From Mesorhizobium loti CJ3sym (lineage in GTDB: Bacteria; Pseudomonadota; Alphaproteobacteria; Rhizobiales; Rhizobiaceae), in contig NZ_KI421462.1 in NCBI RefSeq assembly GCF_000472785.1, positions 214,298-278,297 on the forward strand: a DNA stretch of 64,000 bases, given 5' to 3'. The notes under the pieces were generated by a model that saw only the letters and a list, made by a program, of their open reading frames with translations, did not search any database and was not told the DNA's origin. A program made the translations under genes and the position numbers. This document shows, in pieces, positions 1 to 8,690 of the stretch. Every line of letters starts with the position of its first letter. The first letter of the stretch is position 1.

Positions 1-1292
1 GCATCATGCTTGAGGTGCATATCGACGCTGTAACGGCCGCCGTGTGCGGTAGCGATGTCGGCGATTGTACGGTCGACTTGCCTGGGCTTGGTATCCCTCG
101 ACGTGACACGCACGATGCAGCCGTCGGGCGTCGGTTCTGTCAACTCGCCTTTGCCGATGTCTATCCAATGGCTTTTGCCGTCAACGCCGTCGACGATGAG
201 GTAATGCCGATCGTTGATTTCGTCGGCGAGCCCGCGCGCGGCGAGGCGGCCGACGACCGGTGGGGAGGGCTCTTCACGTCGATCGTGGACAAGGTAATCG
301 GCGGCACTGCGAGCGAGCCCCTTGCCAGTCAGCTCGCGGTGCATGGTCTTGATGATGTCGCCGCGTTCGCCGGTGCGGCGCAGCGTGGCTTCCAGCTCAT
401 CATCCAGGCGCCAGCGGACCGGGTCGACCTCCTCGGCTAAGCCCATCCGCTCGAGCTTGCGCAGACGGCCTTGATGCAGCGTCTGGCGAAAGGCGTCGCG
501 GCCGTCCGTAGAAACAAGTCGGTCCTCATCGCGCATGCGCAGCAGCTGCCGGTCGATGCTGGTGAAGCGTTCCTGCTCCATTTCCTGGCGCAAGCGCTGT
601 TCAATCTCGCGGTCGGTGCGGGGACCGAGGTCGAGGCTCACCAGTTCGGCCGCCCGCTCGCGAATGCCGCTCGAAATATACTCCCGCGCGATGACGAGGT
701 TTTCGCCGCGATCATCCTTGCCGCGGACAATGATATGGGTGTGCGGATGGCCGGTGTTGAAATGGTCGACGGCAACCCAGTCGAGCTTCGTACCGAGGTC
801 CTCTTGCATCTGCGCCATGAGACGGCGGGCGAGCGGCTTGAGGTCGTCATAGTCGATACCATCCTCGGGAGCGACGATGAAGCGGAATTGATGCCGGTCG
901 CTATCCGCGCGATCGACGAAGGCCTTACTGTCGATGCGATCACTGCCGGGGCCATAGAGTTTGCCGGGTTCGCCTTCCCTGGTGACGCCATCGCGCTGGA
1001 TGTAGCGCAGATGCGCACGCGCTCGGTCCGAACCCTTGCCGGCCAGCTTCACAATCCGCGCCTTGACCATCACCCGCCGCTGCCGGAAGGCGGCATACCG
1101 GTCGCGTGACTTGAGCAGCGCGGCCGCCGCCCCGCCCCGGCCTGTCCGGCTCCCCGTGAAGCGACCGCCGCGCTGGAGGCGGCCGCCGGCTCGGTTGATC
1201 GCTGCCTTGACCTGGCCGGCATAGCGCTTGCCTGCTTTCGAGCCGCGCGAGCCGATCTTGCCGAGCTTCGGCCTGAACTCATCGTCCTGCAT
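1..1292 (-). CDS. rlxS: RlxS/VirD2-like relaxase, partial (C-terminus beyond left edge)
   Basis: Reading the minus strand from the ATG at 1292 gives about 430 codons without a stop up to the window edge. The start reads MQDDEFRPKLGKIGSRG. Near residue 180 is a VAVDHFNTGHPHTHIIVRG-like segment, the metal-binding histidine cluster of VirD2/MobA-type relaxases that nick and pilot the transferred strand at oriT. The first ~75 residues are basic. Family members are roughly 600 residues, so about a third is missing. It is the last visible gene of a leftward set with a lytic transglycosylase, a TraF peptidase and an RdfS-like excisionase, the arrangement known from the Mesorhizobium symbiosis ICEs. 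The relaxase identity is strong; the rlxS name rests on context. Confidence 0.88.
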   Translation of the reverse strand, partial: MQDDEFRPKLGKIGSRGSKAGKRYAGQVKAAINRAGGRLQRGGRFTGSRTGRGGAAAALLKSRDRYAAFRQRRVMVKARIVKLAGKGSDRARAHLRYIQRDGVTREGEPGKLYGPGSDRIDSKAFVDRADSDRHQFRFIVAPEDGIDYDDLKPLARRLMAQMQEDLGTKLDWVAVDHFNTGHPHTHIIVRGKDDRGENLVIAREYISSGIRERAAELVSLDLGPRTDREIEQRLRQEMEQERFTSIDRQLLRMRDEDRLVSTDGRDAFRQTLHQGRLRKLERMGLAEEVDPVRWRLDDELEATLRRTGERGDIIKTMHRELTGKGLARSAADYLVHDRREEPSPPVVGRLAARGLADEINDRHYLIVDGVDGKSHWIDIGKGELTEPTPDGCIVRVTSRDTKPRQVDRTIADIATAHGGRYSVDMHLKHD

Positions 1293-1482
1293 ACCAGCCT
1301 CCGGGCAAATTCAAGCGAAACCTGAGTCTCGCTGGCCCACCCTCCTGGCGCCGCCGGCAGCCTCCGGCAAAAACGATGTGCAGACAAAGGCTTCGCCGCC
1401 TCATGGAGGCGGTGCCTTTATCTTGCCTTACGCGCCCCTCGCCTTAAGCGTCCCTGGCCCCTCCCGGATGCCCTCAACATCG

Positions 1483-2166
1483 CTAGCCATTGTGCTTCTT
1501 TGGCCGCGCGAGATCCCTGCCGAGCGGCACGAAAAGGCCGCCATTCGTTTCACCGGCGCGAACACCGTCGCGAAGGAAGAACAAAGAGCGTCCGGAGGGA
1601 GCGTTCCGCCCCTTTGAAGTTGTGGATTGGCCTTTGAATTCGTTCATGTCGGCCGCCGAAATCCCCGTCGCCTCAAGCTGTTTCAGATAGGCAACGGTCT
1701 CTTTCGGCAGCGGCCTTCGAAGCTTCAAATGGCCTTCATAGCGCTCGGGTCCAGCGTTGTAGGCGGCAAACAGGCCGGGGAATCCGAAACGCTTATACAT
1801 GGCGCTGAGATAGGCGGTTCCGGCCAAGATGTTGTCGCGCGGATCGTGCGGGTCGGCTCCCAGACCGTGCTCGACGCGCATCTCCTGATAGGTGCCGGGC
1901 ATCACCTGCATAAGACCCATGGCGCCGGCGCGGGAGGTGATGGGACGGCCATCGAGGACGGTCTTGCCGCGGCTTTCGGCATCGATGACGGCGCAAATCC
2001 AGGCCTGGGGAATGTGGAAGCGTGCGCTTGCTTCCGATACGAAGTGCTGCCATCGTTGCAGCTGCGGACTTTGGGAGATGACGGCTGGCTCAGCGCCGGT
2101 CGAGGCGGAACAGGCGCATGGCGCGACGGCGATCATGCCGAGCATCAGGAGGGTCACTCGGTCCAT
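1483..2166 (-). CDS. Lytic transglycosylase (SLT domain), VirB1-like
   Basis: A 227-residue protein that should cut peptidoglycan so a conjugation channel can be assembled in the periplasm. The N-terminus is hydrophobic (MDRVTLLMLGMIAVAPCA), ending in a Cys-Ser that could serve as a lipobox or signal cleavage region. The SLT fold follows: catalytic Glu in IDAESRGK near residue 65, GLMQVMPGTY near 95-105, and YNAGP near 140. Its start overlaps the end of traF by 13 bases, so the two are probably co-translated. The last ~60 residues are basic and not part of the fold. Conjugation-associated transglycosylases of this size are normal. Confidence 0.9.
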   Translation of the reverse strand: MDRVTLLMLGMIAVAPCACSASTGAEPAVISQSPQLQRWQHFVSEASARFHIPQAWICAVIDAESRGKTVLDGRPITSRAGAMGLMQVMPGTYQEMRVEHGLGADPHDPRDNILAGTAYLSAMYKRFGFPGLFAAYNAGPERYEGHLKLRRPLPKETVAYLKQLEATGISAADMNEFKGQSTTSKGRNAPSGRSLFFLRDGVRAGETNGGLFVPLGRDLARPKKHNG

Positions 2167-2702
2167 AGCGGCACCAGCCTCCCGATGATGTTTTCGGCCG
2201 GCACCGGCCCGAAATAGCGACTGTCGAAGGAGTGATTTTTTTCGTTGCCGAGCAGGAAAACCTCGTCATGGGCGAGCGCTCGGCAGCCGTTCCACCAGGG
2301 CAGCGGACGGCCTTGCGTGTCGATTTTGAGCCGACGGGCGACGATCTCGCCGCCTATGATGATGGCATTACTAAAGGCGCAGACATGCTCGTCCGGCAGC
2401 GCGGCGAGACGCTTCACCAGCGGTGTATTGCGAGGCAGATAACCGCGTTGGTCGGCGAGATAGGCAACGAAGCCAGGCGGGCGGGCGAGCACAAGATCGC
2501 CGCGCGCAGGCGTGCCAGACCCAACGCGATAGAGACCGACCGGCGCGCTAGCCGAGGCGTTCCAGACCAGCAAGGGAGACGGCTTTGGGAGCGCCGTGAA
2601 GCCTGTCAGGCTCAGGCCAATCGCGGCGATGGCGATTGCCTTGCGCGCCCGAACGCGCCGCAAACGGCTGCCGATCAGATGGATGGAAGGCCGCTGGCTC
2701 AT
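2154..2702 (-). CDS. traF: TraF-like S26 signal peptidase (conjugal transfer)
   Basis: A 182-residue S26-family serine peptidase. In conjugation systems TraF matures or cyclises the pilin. One N-terminal membrane segment (residues ~22-40) is followed by the Ser motif ASAPVGLY near residue 52 and the general-base Lys in PLVKRLAALP near 97. The C-terminal box reads FLLGNEKNHSFDSRYFGPV, the usual box E of the family. Its ATG overlaps the stop of the upstream rdfS-like gene by four bases (ATGA), and its 3' end overlaps the transglycosylase. These overlaps indicate one transcript. Confidence 0.9.
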   Translation of the reverse strand: MSQRPSIHLIGSRLRRVRARKAIAIAAIGLSLTGFTALPKPSPLLVWNASASAPVGLYRVGSGTPARGDLVLARPPGFVAYLADQRGYLPRNTPLVKRLAALPDEHVCAFSNAIIIGGEIVARRLKIDTQGRPLPWWNGCRALAHDEVFLLGNEKNHSFDSRYFGPVPAENIIGRLVPLWTE

Positions 2703-2968
2703 GAGCGGGCTCCCTCGTCGGCTGAGCCGGACCCGCCCTTGTCATCGTCGGAGCCGGGTTCTGGCGGGCGGCCTTTCGACCAGTCGTCGAGTTCGTCGAT
2801 GTGGTAGCGGACATAGCGGCCATGCTTGCGGTATTTCGGGCCGCCGCCGGTCAGCCGCATCTTTTCCAGGGTGCGCTGGGACAGGCCGATATAGAAGGCA
2901 GCCTGCGCGGTGTTCAGAAACGGACTGCCCTTCTTGGCGCGGGCCGCGCGGTCGTTTTCGTCGTCCAT
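2699..2968 (-). CDS. rdfS: RdfS-like excisionase / HTH DNA-binding protein
   Basis: An 89-residue protein with a single MerR/AlpA-type winged HTH: FLNTAQAAFYIGLSQRTLEKM (residues ~17-37) then a wing with RYVRYHIDELDDW. The tail is acidic and Gly-rich. The ATG at 2968 was chosen because GAGGA lies at the proper distance; a longer frame starts ten codons upstream. In the M. loti symbiosis ICE a protein of this kind, RdfS, directs the integrase towards excision and is encoded beside traF and rlxS. The same neighbours are present here, so RdfS is the best call. A plain transcriptional regulator is the alternative. Confidence 0.75.
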   Translation of the reverse strand: MDDENDRAARAKKGSPFLNTAQAAFYIGLSQRTLEKMRLTGGGPKYRKHGRYVRYHIDELDDWSKGRPPEPGSDDDKGGSGSADEGARS

Positions 2969-3130
2969 GATGGTCCTCGTTTCGCTTCGGACAAGCAACC
3001 GCGAGGATCGGCGAACGAGGTCGTCGTGGGGACGGGCGAAGAGTCGGGTGGGAGTTTTCGCCGCCCCTTCGGGCGAGCGTCGGCGGGAACCCCCGCGCCG
3101 AGTTGCGGCGCGAGGGCTTGAGCCGGCCGG

Positions 3131-3454
3131 TCAGTCGGCCGGGTTCCAGATGACGGCGTAGGTGTCTTGATCGTCTTGGCCGGCGGCGCGGCCGAGATTG
3201 GCGTAGAGCTTGCGCGGACCGAACTCCGGTGCGGCGATGGACAAGCTCACATAGTCGTTGCCGGAAGTCTCCCCGGTTCGGACCCAGCCGGCGCCGACCT
3301 CCACGCCCTGCGTCAGCACCCGGAAGTCGGGATGGTTGTCGGCGGACTTGCTCCGATTGGGCACGATGTCGATGTCGGCGCGGACGCTGAGTGTCCTGAG
3401 CTGGCCTTTGTAGCTGCCGTTTTCCTGCTTGTTGACGTAACCGATCGCGGTCAT
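3131..3454 (-). CDS. DUF736 family protein
   Basis: A 107-residue protein beginning MTAIGYVNKQENGSYKG and ending AVIWNPAD, typical of the DUF736 family found beside transfer and replication genes of rhizobial plasmids and ICEs. Function is unknown. The ATG at 3454 follows AGGAGA at good spacing. The frame stays open upstream to 3907, but that extension is basic and low in family signal, so it was left out. It lies 160 bases upstream of rdfS on the same strand and may share its regulation. Confidence 0.85.
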   Translation of the reverse strand: MTAIGYVNKQENGSYKGQLRTLSVRADIDIVPNRSKSADNHPDFRVLTQGVEVGAGWVRTGETSGNDYVSLSIAAPEFGPRKLYANLGRAAGQDDQDTYAVIWNPAD

Positions 3455-3985
3455 TTTCCTGTCTCCTTTTGCTGTCGCCGGGGACCATTCCCCTGCGATG
3501 GCGGACCGTGATGGGCGCGTCCGGACCACCCGAACCCGGCAGGGCCGCAGCGGCAGCGAAGGACCCGAGCGGGCAGCTTTTTTGAAGCGAAGCGGGCGCG
3601 AGGAAGCCGCGTCATGCGGCGGGGAAAAAAGCTGGTGGCGAGGGTTTCGGGCGGGCTGGAACCGCCCATAGGTCAATGAGCCAGCCGCAGGGGAATAGTC
3701 CTCAAGACGTGTGGGGACAGGTCGCGTGATCGGGTGAGCACAACAAGCGATCGGAACGCGTGCGGCGGGTTCCGCGCGCTCAACACCGTGCCGGATCGAT
3801 AAATGTGCCCGTGCACCGGAGCCCCAGCAGGCATCTCGGCGTGGTAATCGAGCACTGACAAAGGCGAGCTTTGGCGGCCGGATGTTGTTGCCGGAAGCGG
3901 GGTCCAAGGGGCGGAACGTGCAGCCAACGCGCCCCGGAGAGGCGCCAACCCGCGGCTATCGACGAGCCGCCTCGGCATGGCGGAC

Positions 3986-4240
3986 TCATTCGAGGGTAAC
4001 AGCGACCGGGCCTTGGCCCATTGATCGGCGGTCGGAAGCCGCCGCGTTTCGTGTGTTTTCGGTTGGGAACTTGGTCGAATCCGCGCCAGCAGGTTCCATT
4101 GGAGCGAAACCGATCGTCTCGGCGTGATCGAGGAATTCGACCACATTGATACCGATGGCCTTCGCGAGGTCCGCCTGGCTGAGACCAGACGCTTTTCTTT
4201 TATCGACGCGGACATACCCGGGTGATCGGCCAGCCGCCAT
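3986..4240 (-). pseudogene. HTH fragment joined to a frameshifted ParB C-terminal relic
   Basis: The N-terminal half holds SGLSQADLAKAIGINVVEF, which resembles an XRE-type helix-turn-helix. From about 4085 down to 3990 the DNA matches the last ~30 codons of the intact parB at 49617 (same run from cattgatcggcggt through ccgccgcgtttcgtgt), but one base is missing, so the frame is lost: KFPTEN is followed by nonsense instead of the ParB tail. I read this as a relic from an older ICE copy. The HTH part is not identified and might be an independent small gene. Confidence 0.5.
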
Positions 4241-5063
4241 CCGCCAAGGTTAGGTCGTTCCTAGCGGCGCGGCGGGCACGGCTGAGCCCGCGTCCGAAGT
4301 CGACGAGGAAAGGGTATTGCTCCCCCGATTTCCGAAGAAGGCCACTGGTCGCAATTGCCCCTGTGGGCCGTGGCGATCTTTTGGTCGCGCTTGCGACATT
4401 CTTGTCAGCCTTCGCGACACAACAATGTTTTCGGATAGGCGCGCACGAGGGAGCAAATCAAGGAATCTCAATCATGCAAACGCCGTGACGCCCAGCCGGA
4501 CTCGATCCTCACGGCGTGGAGACCGGCGCGCCGTGCTGAAGAGCTCGAAGGTGTCAAAGGCCTTCCTCGACAGGGGGAGCAGCAACAGCGCGATCGTAGG
4601 CGCGACGGCCGCGTCTTCGCAGATCGCAGCCCGCGCACGCAATTACACGCAAGAGACAAAGCCTTACGCGGTCGATGCCGGCGTGCGGCAATGCATCGGC
4701 TCGGCCCGTCCGGAACGGTTTTCGCCTTCCCTTGCCGGTGCGGAAGTTCTGACTACTCCGACAGTACAGCACCTTTGCTCGGTCCGGGTGACCACGCGAT
4801 TGTGCGGCGCGCTCGGTCTCGGTCAAGGCACGGCGCCCCTGCTCAAGCCGACAGGGCTTCGGCAAAAGATAGTCCGATTCGGTGCCCCCAAGTGAAATGG
4901 CATAGCGCTTGCTGTTATCCGTTAGAGCCCACCAAAGCACGTAGAAAGCTATGAACAGAACCATGGCAAAAACGCGAAGTTCCATACAAGCGCCCAAGGA
5001 GACCGTGCACGTTTGCGCCGAACGTCCCCTCCAGACGTCCCTCCTCCGGTATCTGATTTGCTA
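4241..5063. other. Stretch with no recognised gene
   Basis: Several overlapping open frames exist on both strands but none has family features. The most protein-like is on the minus strand (4997 to 4554), whose first 30 residues (MELRVFAMVLFIAFYVLWWALT) could be one membrane helix; the rest is arginine-rich and looks like chance reading. Given the relics on both sides, decayed DNA is the likeliest explanation. Confidence 0.4.
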
Positions 5064-5512
5064 TGGCTGGTTCGAGACTGACGGAGCCGTGGCGCTCGCC
5101 CAATTGTCGCTTACCCGCCTCCGCCAGGAGGATGCCTTTTTTGGAACACGGCATCGACCAAGTGCGGCCTCCCGGGCCCAGGACTGTCGTCGACGCGATC
5201 AAAGTGCATCAGGCGACGGTAAGCCGGGTGACGTCGAACACATACATGCAGACCCCGCGCGAAGTGTTCGAACTGAAGTATTTTTTCACCGTCGCGAGCG
5301 CGTCCTCCCAAGGTGGCGACGCGCGGTCCCCCCCGAAGCTGTCCGCCATCGGATCAAGGCGACAATCGCCGACGAATCGCAAGATGACGTGCTTTCCGAC
5401 GACGACATCGTCGTCCGGCCCAAGGAAAGGGCCATCGATTTGCGCGCCGCACCGTCACAAAATATCGCGAAGCGATGAACATCCCCTCGTCCGTGCAATG
5501 CCGCAGGGAATG
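5064..5512 (+). pseudogene. rpoN (sigma-54) C-terminal relic
   Basis: Pieces of the sigma-54 C-terminal region appear in order but in alternating frames: RLRQEDAFF, then FLEHGIDQVRPPG and HQATVSRVTSNTYMQTP (core-binding/HTH part), FELKYFFTV, then in another frame AVRHRIKATIADESQDDVLSDDDIV, and finally REAMNIPSSVQ just before 5512. In a working protein these are continuous. At least two frameshifts are visible, and the RpoN box itself is damaged (the ARRTVAKYREAM-equivalent is broken). Symbiotic islands often carry a second rpoN for nif genes; this copy is dead. Confidence 0.8.
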
Positions 5513-5584
5513 GCGCTTCTGGCGTTAATCCGGGTCAACGCAGCAACCCGAGTTTGCAGCACATCCAAACTGGAGACCCTGTTG

Positions 5585-6811
5585 ATGACCGAATCCGCTA
5601 CGGGCTTCATGGACGGAGTTCTGCATGACCCAAAACAGCCAGATCAACGGTCTGGTCCCGCATGGGGTGCAGTCATTTCGCTTGCCTTAGGCACCTTTGG
5701 GCTTGTGACGGCAGAGTTTCTGCCTGCCAGCGTGCTGACGCCGCTCGCGCATGATCTCTCTATCACCGAGGGTGCAGTTGGACAGGCGCTGACAACGACC
5801 GCCATCGTGGGGGCGATCTCGGCGCCCACGATGGCCGTCATCACAAGGCCCCTGGACCGCAGGATCGTCATATGGGCGATGACGCTGCTGCTGATCCTGT
5901 CGAACGTTCTATCGGCCGTCGCGGGGTCGCTGCCGGTTCTCCTGGCCGCCCGCGTCGTGCTCGGCATAGCACTCGGAGGGTTCTGGTCGATTTCGGCAGC
6001 GCTGGCGATGCGGCTCGTTCCAAGTCACCTCCTGCGGCGCGCCATGTCGATCATCCTCACCGGCGTTACCTGCGCTACCGTTTGCGCGGCTCCAATCGGC
6101 GCCTATGTCGGCGATATCTGGGGATGGCGAACCGCCTTCATGATCGCTGCGGTCGTCGGCGCCGTTACGCTGGTAGCGCAACTCATAACCATTCCGAGGC
6201 TGCCTCCGATTGGAGTGGCCAGCTTCCGCAGTCTGCTGGATGTGGCCAAGAATCCGATGATCAAAGTCGCGATGTTGGTCGTCCTGCTGGTCGCTTCCGG
6301 GCACTTCGCCGGCTTCACCTATATCCGCGCCTTCCTTGAGAAGTTTCCCGCGCTTGATATCGAGACGATCTCGCTGGTGTTGCTCGTCTTTGGCATCGGC
6401 GGCTTCTTCGGCAATTTGGCCGGCGGATTCCTGGCCGAGCACAGCCTCAAGGCAGCCGCGGCCCTGCCGCCCCTGCTCATAGCGATGGCCACTGTCTCGC
6501 TGCTGACGCTGGGAGCATCGGCTTGGGCCACGGCGATTGCGGTTACAGTATGGGGCTTTGCCTTCGGCGCGGTGCCGGTGGGACTGCAGACATGGATGGT
6601 GCTGCACGCCGCTCCCGAGCAGGCCGAAAGCGCCGGTGGGCTGATGGCCGCAACGTTCCAGGTAGCCATCGCAGCGGGCGCGATTTTCGGCGGACTACTG
6701 ATGGACAATGCCGGCGTCGCCAGTTCCCTTGCCTACAGCGCCGTTGCCTCGTTCCTCGGCGCCCTGACAGTGTTCTTGCTCGGCCCGAAGCGCGAACCTC
6801 AGACCACCTGA
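5585..6811 (+). CDS. MFS efflux transporter (NepI/AraJ type, DHA1-like)
   Basis: A 408-residue protein with twelve predicted membrane helices. The first helix holds GTFGLVTAEFLPASVL, the TAEF pattern common to sugar/purine efflux MFS pumps such as NepI and AraJ, followed by ARVVLGIALGGFW in helix 4 and WGWRTAFMI before helix 6. The ATG at 5585 is preceded by GGAG. The frame stays open upstream to 5063, but that part reads through the rpoN relic and is not part of the gene. The substrate cannot be told. It stands alone, with decayed DNA on both sides. Confidence 0.85.
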   Translation: MTESATGFMDGVLHDPKQPDQRSGPAWGAVISLALGTFGLVTAEFLPASVLTPLAHDLSITEGAVGQALTTTAIVGAISAPTMAVITRPLDRRIVIWAMTLLLILSNVLSAVAGSLPVLLAARVVLGIALGGFWSISAALAMRLVPSHLLRRAMSIILTGVTCATVCAAPIGAYVGDIWGWRTAFMIAAVVGAVTLVAQLITIPRLPPIGVASFRSLLDVAKNPMIKVAMLVVLLVASGHFAGFTYIRAFLEKFPALDIETISLVLLVFGIGGFFGNLAGGFLAEHSLKAAAALPPLLIAMATVSLLTLGASAWATAIAVTVWGFAFGAVPVGLQTWMVLHAAPEQAESAGGLMAATFQVAIAAGAIFGGLLMDNAGVASSLAYSAVASFLGALTVFLLGPKREPQTT

Positions 6812-7558
6812 CAGAGAGGCCATCAGTGCAGCGCGGGAAAGATGCAATCATCAGCCGCGCGGTGCGATCCTACGCACGATTTTTGGCGGTTGCAGGCCTC
6901 GTCTCCGGGTGATCGGACGCTGTTGTCCGGTCGATTTCGACCGGCGGGGGCGTTTCGAATGATGGTGCCGACGAGAGAACCTAAGAGTGCGGGACCGAAC
7001 CGGACCGCCTCGTCCGTCGACCGCTCTGGCATGGCGACGCGGTCTATGCGGCTCTGTCTTGCGGCGAGCATCGGGCGGATCGCGCGCCTGATCTCTTACA
7101 TGAAGCTCGGGGCCGAACATGCCCCGCGGCTTCTGATTCGGCCCGAAATAGAGGATCGTTCGGCGATATCGTAGTTGTATTCACCAACTGTGATCCAGCC
7201 GCGATTGAACGTCGACAGCCCCGCGCGGCGGATTTCCAGCGGCGGAACCTCATGCGCCGCCTGCCCTTGGTAAGGCGGCTTACCGGAATTCGGCAGGACG
7301 ACGAGACGAGTTATCTCACGCTCAGTATCCCCGCAATTCGGTGCGGCGCATGGCGAAAACCTTCAGCCTCGCATAGCTTGCGGTAAAAGTACTTCTTCCA
7401 CTTCATGTTTTTGGTGTTGCCGGCTGCCAGCATGGGGAAACACGTGGCACGCCGTCATGCAAAATCATCGAATGTGCGTCAGACCCAATTTTGCACGCCG
7501 GTTCGCACCCGTATGAGGCGCTGAGTAAATCGAGACTGAGACCAGGAGTGCCCGCGAC
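6812..7558. other. Intergenic stretch, possibly with a DUF736-like relic
   Basis: No intact gene. On the plus strand near 7294-7360 the frames give DDETSYLTLSIPA and then EFGAAHGEN after a shift, which resembles the SLSIAAPEFGPR core of the DUF736 protein at the left end. This is too short to be certain. The rest shows only short arginine-rich frames. Confidence 0.35.
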
Positions 7559-7559
7559 T

Positions 7560-8465
7560 TCACATGCGGGATGCCTCCTGCAACATTATCTGCCGCATCC
7601 AGATGCTTGCCGGATCACTGTTGTGGAGGGTGGGCCATTGGACGGCCTCGGTGAACGTGGGAAGTGGCCGCGGAAGTTCGATGATCCGCAAGGGGAAGGT
7701 TTTTTTGAAATGCTGAACCAGCCGGAAGGGCATGGTCGCTATCCGAGCTGTGCCTGAGACCATCGGCGGGATCATGCTAAAGGCCTGTACGACGATCTCA
7801 ACACGTCTCTTGAGACCATGCTCAAGCAAAAACTGTTCCTCGATGGATGGCATCTGGGCACCGCCGACCCTGAACGCAATGTGTTTCATCGACACGTATC
7901 TCTCGAATGTAAGCTGACGTGGCAACTGCTTGTTCGTGGGGCAGCCCACGCACACGAATGTCTCGTCGAACAGCGCCGCTCTTGGATGGGCGCTCGACAT
8001 GAAAAATTCCGGAAGAATCACAAAATCGACGTCACCGCGCCGGAGAAGCTCATCGGGGTCGTTGTCGAGCGGCCGCAATTCGAAGCTGACGGCGGGTGCT
8101 TCGCGTGCAACCCGCTCCACGACCTTTTCAAAAAACACGAGTGTGGCGAAATCGGAAAGAATGATCCTGAAGCGGCGATTGGATTGAGCCGGATTAAACG
8201 GATCCCAAGAAATAATCGAGCATTGGATGTGCAAGAGTGCGCCACGAACTGCGGGGGCGAGTGTTTCCGCACGCGGGGTTAGAACACGTTCGCGGCCGCT
8301 CATCGTAAACAGTTCATCGTTGAAATAGTTGCGCAGCCGGGCGACGGCCGCGCTCATGGCCGGCTGACTAAGGTTGATGCTGCTTGCCGCGGCCGTGAGG
8401 TTGCGCGCGGTTAGCAGTGCGTCGAGCACGACGAGAAGGTTCAGATCAAGGCCTTTGAAACGCAT
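7560..8465 (-). CDS. nodD: NodD, LysR-type flavonoid-responsive activator (copy 1)
   Basis: A 301-residue LysR regulator beginning MRFKGLDLNLLVVLDALL, the NodD signature start. The HTH covers residues ~20-42 (LTAAASSINLSQPAMSAAVARL), then the inducer-binding domain. NodD binds nod boxes and activates them with plant flavonoids; it sits at the inner face of the membrane/nucleoid. It is close in sequence to the second copy at 10511 and ends at EASRM, without that copy's short tail. A degenerate nod box starts five bases upstream on the opposite strand, the classic divergent nodD arrangement, although what follows that box is now only a nodA/nodB relic. Confidence 0.95.
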   Translation of the reverse strand: MRFKGLDLNLLVVLDALLTARNLTAAASSINLSQPAMSAAVARLRNYFNDELFTMSGRERVLTPRAETLAPAVRGALLHIQCSIISWDPFNPAQSNRRFRIILSDFATLVFFEKVVERVAREAPAVSFELRPLDNDPDELLRRGDVDFVILPEFFMSSAHPRAALFDETFVCVGCPTNKQLPRQLTFERYVSMKHIAFRVGGAQMPSIEEQFLLEHGLKRRVEIVVQAFSMIPPMVSGTARIATMPFRLVQHFKKTFPLRIIELPRPLPTFTEAVQWPTLHNSDPASIWMRQIMLQEASRM

Positions 8466-8469
8466 GCCT

Positions 8470-8512
8470 CATCTGTCCGTAACGTGGTTGTTTGTCATCG
8501 TGACCATTATGG
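8470..8512 (+). promoter_or_regulatory. Degenerate nod box upstream of nodD1
   Basis: Aligns base by base with the nodB nod box read in its own direction: both begin CATCT-TCCG-AACGTGG-TG-TTGTCATCG. The second half has decayed (TGACCATTATGG in place of AAACAATCGATTTTG). It reads rightward into nodA/nodB relics and then antisense to nolL. NodD1 might still bind it to control its own gene. Confidence 0.6.
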
Positions 8513-8690
8513 GCGCTCGTTTACGGTCCCACTCAGAGGTGTTGTGTCCCGACCTGCCGCCCGCGCGCGTGGAGGCGCGGCCGATGAGCGAATGGCCGAC
8601 CGGTACAACAGTCGATCGGATAGGTCCGGAGCTATGAAACATGTCGATTACAGATGCGAATTTTTCACGTGGCTAATTGATTACAGATTG
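8510..8690 (+). pseudogene. nodA 3' end joined to nodB 5' end, relic
   Basis: Directly after the degenerate nod box the frame reads RLRSHSEVLCPDLPPARVE and then MSEWPTGTTVDRIGPEL with a stop at 8637, the last ~42 residues of NodA (compare SEWPAGTLIDRNGPEL in the intact copy). Overlapping its stop by four bases, a second frame begins MKHVDYRCEFF, which resembles the first residues of NodB. So this preserves the ancestral nodAB junction, while most of nodA was lost by deletion and nodB is cut off where the nolL-like gene ends on the other strand. Confidence 0.75.

Noticed and set aside
3455..3907. Upstream extension of the DUF736 frame
   Set aside because: No family similarity and arginine-rich; the ATG at 3454 has AGGAGA.
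5063..5584. Long N-terminal extension of the MFS transporter frame
   Set aside because: It reads through the rpoN relic; the transporter has a good ribosome site and a normal N-terminus at 5585.
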